A model generated the notes under the pieces. That model was not told where the DNA came from and searched no databases. It worked only from the letters and a program-made list of their open reading frames with translations. 8,111 bases of DNA, taken from an uncultured Lachnospiraceae bacterium. Lineage in GTDB: Bacteria > Bacillota_A > Clostridia > Lachnospirales > Lachnospiraceae. The stretch is from NCBI GenBank assembly GCA_947175285.1, contig CAMWMM010000206.1, forward strand, positions 1-8,111, given 5' to 3'. This document shows positions 1-6,459 of this stretch, in pieces. The number at the start of each line of letters is the position of its first letter. Position 1 is the first letter of the stretch. Position numbers and translations under genes: made by a program.

Positions 1-2139
1 GCTTATTTGATTACGGCGATGATTTCCTACATTTTTCAGGCGGATATACATATAGCTATTTGTGCATTTTACGGTATTATGGTATTTATTTCCCAGATAG
101 GTTTTTTCCTGTTTGGTATCAGATATAAACGGATGCCGGCAGCTTTTTTTACAGGAATTGCATTTTTGATTCTGCCGACTACATATACCGCTGTCATATT
201 AGAAGGCTCTTTGGATGTTGTTATGGGGCTTGCCATGATGCCGTTACTGTTGTATTTCCTTTCCGGTTTTTGCAGAGAGAAGCACAGACTGGCAGTGTTG
301 CCGTTTTCGGTTTTGTATTGTGTGTTTATTGCCTCAAACTATATTTTAGCCATAGCGTTTGGCATGGTATTATTCCTTTATCTTATTTTTCATGCTATTG
401 CCGAAAAAGCATGGAAATATGAGTTGGCGGCACTTTTTAATATCGCATTATTGTATGTTGTTATGGGATATTTCTTATATCCGGCACTATCCGGAGGTCT
501 GTTATCCCACAATTACGCTCTGCAGGGGAATATGGAACTTTCACTGGGGATTCCGGTGATTATAGTTTCACTGATTGGCTTGATTGCAACGAATAAAACC
601 CGTTTTGCAGGTTTTTTACTGACATTGGTTGTCGGAATTTTATCACTCCCTGTTATGGAACCGGTGATGAAACTGATATCGTCACAGGTTTTACAGAGAA
701 GTTATTGGTATATACTTTCCGCAACGGTGATTCTGCTTGTCACCCTGCTTTGCTGGGAACGGTTAAAACCGCTTTTTCTGGCGATTGCGTTACTCGCGAT
801 GGCAGGAGGAAATATAGAGACGGCACTCTCGGCGCAGGACGGTAATTACATATTGGAAAACGATAAAGAAATGGCGGCAGCCTATCTGTTGGATGAAGCG
901 GCAGCCTGCACGGACAATAGAGTAGCGTTAATGGATATGGCAACGCTTGGTGCTTTTCCGCAGTGGTATTTTGTTTGTGAGAATATTGATACCATGTTCG
1001 GATGGGATTATGAGAATGCTTTTACGGTAAAGAATCAGATGAGTTTGAATGAAGCGTTCTTTGATGGCTTTTATGACTATATGTTTGACAGACTCCTGCT
1101 TTATGGTAATGATACGGTTATTATGTTAAAGGAATTGCTGGAGGAAGGTGCATACGATGTATTAATTGCATCTGCAAATCGTAACGGCTATGAAGTCCTG
1201 GCAGAAAACGAAAACGCAATTCTGTTGAAGGCATCGGCTGTTAACAGTAATTACGGTGTGGTGACACACTATAAGAATCTGGCAATTGGCGAAAATGCGT
1301 ATTATATCGCTTATATCTATCCCTCGTTTGGATACGGTGCAAGTAATTGTATAGAGGATTATACGATAGAAGAACTGAGGCAGTATAAAAAGTTATATTT
1401 ATCGGGATTTACTTATCGTGATAAAGCAAAAGCGGAAAATATGCTGAAAGAACTTTCACGAAAGGGAACGGAAATCTATATTGATATGCAGCATATACCG
1501 ATAAATGCTTTGACCGGTAAAAATGAGTTTATGGATGTATATGCACAGTTCGTAGAGTTTATTGAGAATTTTCCGATTCTGCAAAATGATAACGGCAATC
1601 AGTTTAAACTGGATTTTAAAGCTGGCGGATATGATGTTTGGGAAACCGTATATATATCAGGATGTGATGAGGTTATAAAGGATACGGTTTATGAGAATAA
1701 GAGCCGCTTGGTGTATTTAGGACAAAACCATGGACCCAATATTACTTTTATGGGATTTAATCTTGTATATTATTATCTGACAACGCATAATCAGGATTTA
1801 AAACGATTCCTTGATGAGGCGATGCGGCTTTCTTCGGGGGATTTAGAAACGCCCGATATTATTCCGCTGCGGATAGAAAGAGAACCGTATGAGATTACAG
1901 TACGTGCACAGACGGATTATGTGAATTGTAATATAGCAGGCGTTGATGCATTGGAGGCAGACAGAGTTGTTTCCATACAGGAAAATCTTCTTGTGGTGAA
2001 TCAGGGAGAGACAGTATTTAAGGTTATTAATGCAGGACAGAGAACAGGAATGTTTTTAAGCATTCTGGGTCTCGTTGCACTATGTGTGATGTGGATTGCG
2101 GTCTATGTTCTGCTTGAAAATAATAATGAAACAATGTAA
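1..2139 (+). CDS. PTPS-related multi-pass membrane protein, GT-C-like (5' end outside window)
   Basis: Reading is open from the first base of the window, so the gene starts upstream. The in-frame TTG at 7 has no ribosome binding site and is unlikely to be the start. Counting from the first visible codon (712 residues), about nine or ten hydrophobic segments lie between residues 17 and 270. A soluble, probably extracytoplasmic region follows at about 270-680, and one last membrane helix lies at 682-705. This layout fits the membrane family called 6-pyruvoyl-tetrahydropterin synthase-related (PF10131), which resembles GT-C glycosyltransferases. Supporting motifs in the soluble part are DTMFGWDYENA (about 330-340) and FMGFNL (about 583-588). 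Residues about 458-496 read like an alpha/beta, glutamine-amidotransferase-like fold. The expected role is transfer of sugar from a lipid-linked donor at the outer membrane face, but the N-terminal loop that would carry the catalytic acids is not in view. It lies 29 nt upstream of the sorted-protein gene. The family call is from memory of motifs and topology; exact function is unknown. Confidence 0.72.
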   Translation, partial: AYLITAMISYIFQADIHIAICAFYGIMVFISQIGFFLFGIRYKRMPAAFFTGIAFLILPTTYTAVILEGSLDVVMGLAMMPLLLYFLSGFCREKHRLAVLPFSVLYCVFIASNYILAIAFGMVLFLYLIFHAIAEKAWKYELAALFNIALLYVVMGYFLYPALSGGLLSHNYALQGNMELSLGIPVIIVSLIGLIATNKTRFAGFLLTLVVGILSLPVMEPVMKLISSQVLQRSYWYILSATVILLVTLLCWERLKPLFLAIALLAMAGGNIETALSAQDGNYILENDKEMAAAYLLDEAAACTDNRVALMDMATLGAFPQWYFVCENIDTMFGWDYENAFTVKNQMSLNEAFFDGFYDYMFDRLLLYGNDTVIMLKELLEEGAYDVLIASANRNGYEVLAENENAILLKASAVNSNYGVVTHYKNLAIGENAYYIAYIYPSFGYGASNCIEDYTIEELRQYKKLYLSGFTYRDKAKAENMLKELSRKGTEIYIDMQHIPINALTGKNEFMDVYAQFVEFIENFPILQNDNGNQFKLDFKAGGYDVWETVYISGCDEVIKDTVYENKSRLVYLGQNHGPNITFMGFNLVYYYLTTHNQDLKRFLDEAMRLSSGDLETPDIIPLRIEREPYEITVRAQTDYVNCNIAGVDALEADRVVSIQENLLVVNQGETVFKVINAGQRTGMFLSILGLVALCVMWIAVYVLLENNNETM

Positions 2140-2168
2140 TAGCAGATGAACAAAAGGAGGAATATGCT

Positions 2169-3515
2169 ATGAAAAGGCGGACAAAGAAATTGGCGCTTAG
2201 TTTGGTGTTGTCAGTGTCGCTTCTCAGCATGAATATGAATTTCGTATATGCTGAAGAGATGGGATTATCGGAGAATCCGGAAATCACTGCGGATACTGCT
2301 GAAAGCAGTACGGTAACTGACAGCATTGACACAACAGGGGAGACAGAAACGGTTACAGAAGAAACAGATAACGGCACTGATGTTTCAGCGGATGATGAGA
2401 ATGCCGAAAAATCTGAGACTGGTGAAAATAATGATGAATCCGAGACTGGTGAAAGCGTTACTGAAGGAACAGAAGGCGTAAATCAGGAAACGGACGGCTC
2501 CGGAGAGACTGGTGAAGATGCAGATGGCGCTGCAGCGGCAGATACAACAGATGAAGAAACTGTTGAAAAGCCATATCTGAATCAGAATGGAGACGAGGTT
2601 ATTCCTTCTACTTTAGTCGGCGTAGATTATGATACGATTGCAGAAGATTATGACGGCGCAACAAATGTTATAAAAAAGTATGAACCATCTGATACTGTAG
2701 CAGCAAATGCAGTTATAAACAGTTATGTAGATGAAAACGGCAATTTGGTTATCGTTATCAGTCAGGGTGTGGCTGCAACGGATGCCACAGAAGAAGAAAA
2801 ATCCGGTTTATTAGCTGATTTGGCAGCTACCTTTGGATTAGGAGCGGAAACGGGAAACAATGCTCCGGCAGTAGATGGCAGCTTTACCGGATGGGATGAT
2901 GTTCCGGCTTCTTACGAATTCAACTGGAATAAGCCGGATGCCTGGGTTGACGGGGTACATTATACGGAAACGAACAGCACGGATGTGCGCCATGAAATGA
3001 AACTCTATTCCGATGGCGAGAATGTATATTTAAAAGTTGTTTTTGCAAGAGAATTCAGCACCGGACAGATAGGAAACGGTAACGACTATCAGTTTTGGAT
3101 TGATAATGAGCAGATGGCAGCATATCAGGTGGAGTGGCCGAACGGCAGTTCTCTTTCCTATAACACTGCTGAACCGGGTGTATATGAGGTAGATGTCAGA
3201 CATCGGGACAGCTCTTGGTCATATGTACTGACAGACGGTGCGGTTGCTTATTACCGTATTAACGATGGTAACTTGAATAATGAACTGGAATTAAAGATTC
3301 CGTTATCCGAGTTTGTAAAACAGAATCCTAATATAAATTTGGATAATTACAACATGATATCGTTCTTTACACCGAACCTGATGCAGGATAAGATTAGCAC
3401 GGGAGGTGCATCTACCGGTGCGGAACCGTTTGTAGCGGCGGTATTTTTACTTGTTCCTGCAAGCTATGTATGGCTGAAGAGGAAAGATGATAAGGAGGAT
3501 ATGGCATTTGCATGA
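2169..3515 (+). CDS. Secreted acidic protein with Firmicu-CTERM-like sorting tail, probable XrtG substrate
   Basis: The protein has 448 residues. The ATG at 2169 follows AAAGGAGG (2153-2160) by 8 nt. Residues 1-28 are a Sec signal peptide: a basic KRRTKK start, a hydrophobic core, and a likely cut after VYA. Residues 30-134 are a low-complexity Thr/Ser/Glu/Asp/Gly linker with three copies of ETGE. Residues 135-230 are unrecognised. Residues about 234-405 look like a beta-sandwich carbohydrate-binding or DOMON/CBM9-like domain (DGSFTGWDDVP; LYSDGENVYLKV). The C-terminus is TGGASTGAEP (411-420), a short hydrophobic stretch (421-435), then KRKDDKED. This signal-helix-basic tail matches the kind of sorting region called Firmicu-CTERM, whose proposed partner is XrtG, encoded two genes downstream. 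I see no cysteine, so it is not a lipoprotein, and no LPXTG motif, so it is not a sortase A substrate. The linker may be glycosylated (inference). The next gene starts inside its stop codon. Confidence 0.8.
   Translation: MKRRTKKLALSLVLSVSLLSMNMNFVYAEEMGLSENPEITADTAESSTVTDSIDTTGETETVTEETDNGTDVSADDENAEKSETGENNDESETGESVTEGTEGVNQETDGSGETGEDADGAAAADTTDEETVEKPYLNQNGDEVIPSTLVGVDYDTIAEDYDGATNVIKKYEPSDTVAANAVINSYVDENGNLVIVISQGVAATDATEEEKSGLLADLAATFGLGAETGNNAPAVDGSFTGWDDVPASYEFNWNKPDAWVDGVHYTETNSTDVRHEMKLYSDGENVYLKVVFAREFSTGQIGNGNDYQFWIDNEQMAAYQVEWPNGSSLSYNTAEPGVYEVDVRHRDSSWSYVLTDGAVAYYRINDGNLNNELELKIPLSEFVKQNPNINLDNYNMISFFTPNLMQDKISTGGASTGAEPFVAAVFLLVPASYVWLKRKDDKEDMAFA
2415..2516 (+). repeat. Three copies of a 12-bp direct repeat in the acidic linker
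   Basis: The sequence GAGACTGGTGAA occurs at 2415-2426, 2442-2453 and 2505-2516. The copies are 27 and 63 bp apart, both multiples of 9, so all are in frame and encode ETGE. The repeats sit in the low-complexity linker of the secreted protein. They suggest that the linker grows and shrinks by recombination or slippage between units. Confidence 0.8.
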
Positions 3516-3991
3516 GTGAGAGGCATGAAGCATATTTATACCATGTAACTTTTAATGCGATGCATAATCTGGTTATAGAAGATCCTAGAAAAATGCATGC
3601 CCACACATTTAGTGTGGGCATATATGTCATAGAGGAGCAGGAGGATCATCCCGTTTTCCTAAGCAGTGAGAAGATTCTCGACCGCTATTTTGCACATTAT
3701 AGGGGGATTCGGTTAAATGAGCTTGCTCCATTTAAGGATCTTGTGCCGACATTGGAAAATATGGGTGAAGTTTTTTATCGGGATTTAAAATCAATTTATG
3801 CAAGAAACGGAATGAATCTTCTTCTGTTAGAAGTGGGAGACAGTCCGATATCTACATATTGCATAGGTGAAAGACCGATGCTTGGCAATGTTTTCAGTTT
3901 AACGCCGGATGGTTCGGTAGATGAGTATTGCAAAAGAGTACAGCAGAGATACGCGCAGATATTGCCGGAAGGGGGGGGCAGAAATGATTAA
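3512..3991 (+). CDS. 6-pyruvoyl-tetrahydropterin synthase-like protein A, exosortase G-associated
   Basis: This is a 159-residue soluble protein. Its ATG (3512) overlaps the TGA of the upstream gene (ATGA), and AAGGAGG lies at 3492-3498, 13 nt upstream, so translational coupling is likely. The fold is recognisable from the three zinc ligands of the PTPS/QueD family: H18 in FNAMHNL, and H29 and H31 in MHAHTF. Also present are the LN pair at 68-69, the VPTLEN motif (78-83) and the late glutamate E107 in LLLLEV. True PTPS has a catalytic Cys just before the HxH motif and an LDHxxLN motif. Here there is no Cys between H18 and H29, and LDH is replaced by YRG. Canonical dihydroneopterin triphosphate chemistry is therefore unlikely. 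It matches the PTPS-related family associated with XrtG. It is paralogous to the gene at 5951. Possible roles are a ligand-binding pseudoenzyme, an enzyme on another substrate, or one half of a mixed oligomer. Confidence 0.8.
   Translation: MSERHEAYLYHVTFNAMHNLVIEDPRKMHAHTFSVGIYVIEEQEDHPVFLSSEKILDRYFAHYRGIRLNELAPFKDLVPTLENMGEVFYRDLKSIYARNGMNLLLLEVGDSPISTYCIGERPMLGNVFSLTPDGSVDEYCKRVQQRYAQILPEGGGRND
3597..3621 (+). other. Perfect 10-bp hairpin within coding sequence
   Basis: ATGCCCACAC (3597-3606) and GTGTGGGCAT (3612-3621) pair perfectly around the 5-nt loop ATTTA. The hairpin covers the codons of the HAHTF zinc motif of PTPS-like protein A, about 80 nt downstream of the stop codon of the secreted-protein gene. 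No T-tract follows, so it is not an intrinsic terminator. It could be an mRNA-stability or processing element, or a coincidence of coding sequence. Confidence 0.4.
3971..3978 (+). repeat. G8 homopolymer at the PTPS-A / xrtG junction
   Basis: Eight consecutive G residues lie in the last codons of PTPS-like protein A (GGGR), 5 nt before the xrtG ATG. With the preceding GGAA the run also forms the purine-rich ribosome binding region of xrtG. Loss of one G would put PTPS-A in the xrtG frame with no stop between them. Confidence 0.85.
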
Positions 3992-4592
3992 AGCAGCTAT
4001 TATATATGTTGTGTTATTCATTGTCTGGATTTATATTCTGACTGTTTTCAAGAGAAGAAAGCTGGAGTTTTTTTATTTCCTGACAGGAAGTATTGGGACA
4101 TTTTTGTTTGCTTTTGCCCTGCTTAGAAATTTTCTGACTAATATTTTAACTACGCTGACTTGTTTTTTAACAGGTCTTTTGGGAAATGCGTTGGGTATTT
4201 TCAAGGCATATACATCACATTCCATTCTATTTGTGGAAAACGCAGACGGTCCGATTTCTTTGTATGTGGATTTTGAGTGCGGAGGCGTTATAGAGATTCT
4301 TGTTTTCCTTTCTTTAATTTGGTTTTTTGCAGTATACAATGTAAAGCAGAAACTTGGCATATCATTAGTCGGCATTGTATGGATTATCGCTGCTAATATT
4401 ATCAGACTTTTTTCCATCTGCCTGATTATAAATAAGTTTGGCAATGAATCTTATTATATGGCGCATACGATTGTAGGAAGGTTAATTTTCTATGCACTTT
4501 CCATTATTTTGTATTTTTATGTATTCACAAGGGCGCAGATACGGAGACAACGAGTAGGAGAGTTTGGTTATGATAACGAAGCTGGCAAATGA
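3984..4592 (+). CDS. xrtG: Exosortase family protein XrtG (membrane cysteine protease/transpeptidase)
   Basis: The protein has 202 residues and is almost entirely membrane-embedded, with about six hydrophobic segments near 4-22, 28-48, 52-74, 101-119, 125-149 and 163-183. The exosortase/archaeosortase signature residues are visible. C99 lies in FECGG at the start of a helix, R141 in ANIIRL, and H161 in MAHTIVGRLIFY. The enzyme should act at the outer face of the membrane, recognising the C-terminal tail of sorted proteins and cutting or transferring them. The short length and Gram-positive setting fit XrtG. I chose the ATG at 3984 because a purine-rich GGAAGGGGGGGG lies just upstream; an in-frame ATG at 3921 would add 21 hydrophilic residues. 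The start overlaps the end of PTPS-like protein A by 8 nt. The adjacent glycosyltransferase and the sorted protein two genes upstream support the assignment. Confidence 0.86.
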   Translation: MIKAAIIYVVLFIVWIYILTVFKRRKLEFFYFLTGSIGTFLFAFALLRNFLTNILTTLTCFLTGLLGNALGIFKAYTSHSILFVENADGPISLYVDFECGGVIEILVFLSLIWFFAVYNVKQKLGISLVGIVWIIAANIIRLFSICLIINKFGNESYYMAHTIVGRLIFYALSIILYFYVFTRAQIRRQRVGEFGYDNEAGK

Positions 4593-5949
4593 AATATTTT
4601 TCTGGGCTGCATGGATTGTTATTCCGCTTTTGATAGAAATTGTACCGGCAATAGGCAATTTCTTTATTCTGCTGTTTAAACGTGTCAGAATGGCGAAAGA
4701 TATCAAACTGGATTATCTTCCCACCATTACATTGATGATTCCGGTCTATAATTCAGGGCAGACATTGTATCGGTGTATTCAGTCTATTAGTGAGTCTACA
4801 TACCCGAATAACTTAATTGAGATTATGTTAGTTGATAACGGCTCTAAAGATGATAGTTTTGCGATATTCCAGAAAGCGCAGATTGACTTTCCGGAACTTG
4901 CTATGTGGTGGATGCATTCCAAACAGGGTAAGTCTAAAGCGTTAAATAAGGCAATTTTTAACTGTAACGGTAAATATGTTATTAATATTGACAGTGACGG
5001 TGTTTTGGATGCAAATGCCCTGATGAATATTGTCAGACAGTTTGAAACATACCCTGACGTAGATTGTATGACAGGCGTTATTCTTATTGAGCCGGCGTTG
5101 ATAGATGCAACGGAAGGTTTTTTCTTAAAACAGTTCAGAAAACTGGAATTTATGGAGTATGCACAGGCATTCCTTGCGGGCAGAAACTTTGAGTCGCAGT
5201 TTAACAGTATCTATACACTGTCGGGAGCGTTTTCCTCATTCCGTAAGTCCATTTTGATGAAAACTTTTTTGTATAATACAAATACTATCTGTGAGGATAC
5301 GCATTTAACATTCCAGATCAGGGCTATTTTGAAGAAAAAAGTGCATTTGTGCAATGACGCTATTTTCATGGTAGACCCGATTGAGAGTATCAATAAATTT
5401 TATACCCAAAGACAAAGATGGCAGATTGGAGAACTGGAAGTATCCCATATGTTTTTGAAAAACAAGCTGCACAGACCGATTACCGGGTATTTCAGTGATT
5501 TTGTTATCCGGCTTTTGATGACGGATCATACTTTCGCATTTCCCCGGATGATTTGGTACTTTGTATTGATTGCACTCGGTTGTATGAACTATGATTTTCA
5601 CAATGTTTTCGTAGCCTGCGTGTTGATTTACGCACTTTATGTATTCAGTTCCTTTTTATATTATCTGAATATTATTTCGTTTTTAAAGGGCTATCCGGAT
5701 TTGAGAAAATATTATGCCAGAAAACTATTATACCTTTTTATACTGCCGATTTTCAATTTGTTCGCATTCTTTGTTCGTTTTGCGGGTATTATTAATTCCA
5801 TTAAGAGAAAAAGCAGTTGGAAAACACTTACATTTACGGAAGAATGTGAGATGGTAACAGATACGGTAAAGAAAGATTTCTTTTTCATATTTGGTATTCG
5901 GGACTTATTGCTTAGGATATTGGAAAAACCAGTGAAACAGGAGATATAG
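4570..5949 (+). CDS. Family 2 membrane glycosyltransferase, exosortase G-associated
   Basis: The protein has 459 residues from ATG 4570, with AGGAGA (4556-4561) 8 nt upstream. The in-frame TTG at 4564 is a poorer start. The gene overlaps xrtG by 23 nt. One long hydrophobic segment lies at 9-36. The cytoplasmic GT-A domain (about 50-310) shows PVYN (58-61), DNGSKDDS (89-96), the metal/nucleotide-binding DSDG (141-144), the probable base in CEDTHLT (D243), and QRQRW (280-284). Membrane helices follow at about 322-340, 343-367 and 386-407. QxxRW with flanking helices is the architecture of processive synthases such as cellulose, hyaluronan and PNAG synthases, so it may polymerise or extrude a glycan from a nucleotide-sugar donor. 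The donor and acceptor cannot be read from the sequence. Neighbourhood and length fit the glycosyltransferase family that accompanies XrtG in Firmicutes. It could make the acceptor for the sorted protein or modify it (inference). Confidence 0.85.
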   Translation: MITKLANEIFFWAAWIVIPLLIEIVPAIGNFFILLFKRVRMAKDIKLDYLPTITLMIPVYNSGQTLYRCIQSISESTYPNNLIEIMLVDNGSKDDSFAIFQKAQIDFPELAMWWMHSKQGKSKALNKAIFNCNGKYVINIDSDGVLDANALMNIVRQFETYPDVDCMTGVILIEPALIDATEGFFLKQFRKLEFMEYAQAFLAGRNFESQFNSIYTLSGAFSSFRKSILMKTFLYNTNTICEDTHLTFQIRAILKKKVHLCNDAIFMVDPIESINKFYTQRQRWQIGELEVSHMFLKNKLHRPITGYFSDFVIRLLMTDHTFAFPRMIWYFVLIALGCMNYDFHNVFVACVLIYALYVFSSFLYYLNIISFLKGYPDLRKYYARKLLYLFILPIFNLFAFFVRFAGIINSIKRKSSWKTLTFTEECEMVTDTVKKDFFFIFGIRDLLLRILEKPVKQEI

Positions 5950-5950
5950 A

Positions 5951-6403
5951 ATGGATAAAGCGTATAGACAGTATAAATTCAAATTTTATTTAAATATGAA
6001 TCATTTTATTATTATTGACGATAAACCCGGAGAGGTACATCCGCATACATGGGAGATTGTCATAAGCGTTATTTCCTCGCAGAACGATATGACGCCATTT
6101 GCCAATATTGAGCGTAAGATGGATGAAATCATGGAAAAGTATCAGGATAAACTTTTAAATGAGTGTAAACCTTTTGATTCGGTTGTGCCTACGGTGGAAA
6201 ATGCCGCAAAATATTTTTTCCGTCTTATTCAGGATAATATCATTCGGGAAGGATGGATTTTGATGATGCTTGAGGTGAGTGAAACTCCGACAAGGTCTTA
6301 TATTATCAATGCTCTTTTCGATGAAGACGATATATGGGATGAATGGTATGATAGTTTGTCAAGAAAAAATATGGGTCTTTACGGCGGCAGAAGTATAAGA
6401 TAA
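5951..6403 (+). CDS. 6-pyruvoyl-tetrahydropterin synthase-like protein B
   Basis: This is a 150-residue soluble protein. The ATG at 5951 is 1 nt past the glycosyltransferase stop, with AGGAG (5939-5943) 7 nt upstream. It aligns throughout with PTPS-like protein A. The zinc ligands H18 (NMNHF), H30 and H32 (VHPHTW) are kept, as are LLN (68-70), VVPTVEN (78-84) and E108 in MMLEV. As in protein A, the catalytic Cys expected before HxH is absent, and the LDHxxLN motif reads YQDKLLN, losing the catalytic His. The C-terminal tail (123-150) is acidic then basic and differs from that of protein A. It is the last gene of the operon, ending 10 nt before the terminator hairpin. Two diverged copies in one operon suggest distinct roles or a mixed oligomer, since PTPS active sites form at subunit interfaces. 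The reaction, if any, is unknown. Confidence 0.78.
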   Translation: MDKAYRQYKFKFYLNMNHFIIIDDKPGEVHPHTWEIVISVISSQNDMTPFANIERKMDEIMEKYQDKLLNECKPFDSVVPTVENAAKYFFRLIQDNIIREGWILMMLEVSETPTRSYIINALFDEDDIWDEWYDSLSRKNMGLYGGRSIR

Positions 6404-6404
6404 G

Positions 6405-6433
6405 TCATAAATTAAACCTCTTCCACATACATT
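6405..6433 (+). promoter_or_regulatory. Predicted sigma-E promoter of spoIVA
   Basis: TCATAAA (6405-6411) and CATACATT (6426-6433) are separated by 14 bp. This closely matches the mother-cell sigma-E consensus of Bacillus and Clostridia (roughly TCATATT, 13-15 bp, CATACAAT). The start of transcription would fall near 6439-6441, giving a leader of about 20 nt. spoIVA is a known sigma-E target in Bacillus subtilis, which supports the reading. The -35 begins 1 nt after the stop codon of the preceding gene. Confidence 0.75.
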
Positions 6434-6459
6434 TTAGTAAGTATGGAAGGGGTTTTTTT
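6414..6459 (+). terminator. Intrinsic terminator of the XrtG operon
   Basis: The 5' arm 6414-6430 pairs with the 3' arm 6441-6455 around a 10-nt loop (6431-6440), with a 2-nt bulge at 6425-6426 and one G-U pair. Seven T residues (6453-6459) follow the GC part of the stem. It lies just past the last operon gene. The T-tract directly touches the spoIVA start codon, and GGAAGGGG in the 3' arm (6445-6452) also serves as the spoIVA Shine-Dalgarno. Confidence 0.8.

Noticed and set aside
7..9. TTG at position 7 as the true start of the first gene
   Set aside because: The frame is open to the window edge, no ribosome binding site precedes it, and it would begin without the N-terminal part expected for this membrane family.
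763..780. Short inverted repeat CGGTT/AACCG followed by TTTTT inside the first gene
   Set aside because: The loop would be only 2 nt and the stem about 5 bp, within an intact coding region; too weak for a terminator.
2140..2168. Separate promoter or riboswitch ahead of the secreted-protein gene
   Set aside because: The gap is only 29 nt and holds just the ribosome binding site; I saw no convincing -35/-10 pair in it.
3921..3983. Upstream ATG for XrtG adding 21 residues
   Set aside because: It lies within PTPS-like A, adds a charged extension before the first membrane helix, and the purine-rich ribosome binding site points to 3984.
3512..3991. Genuine queuosine or pterin biosynthesis gene (QueD/PTPS)
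   Set aside because: The catalytic Cys and the LDH motif are missing, and no queC, queE or folate genes are nearby; the context is an exosortase operon.
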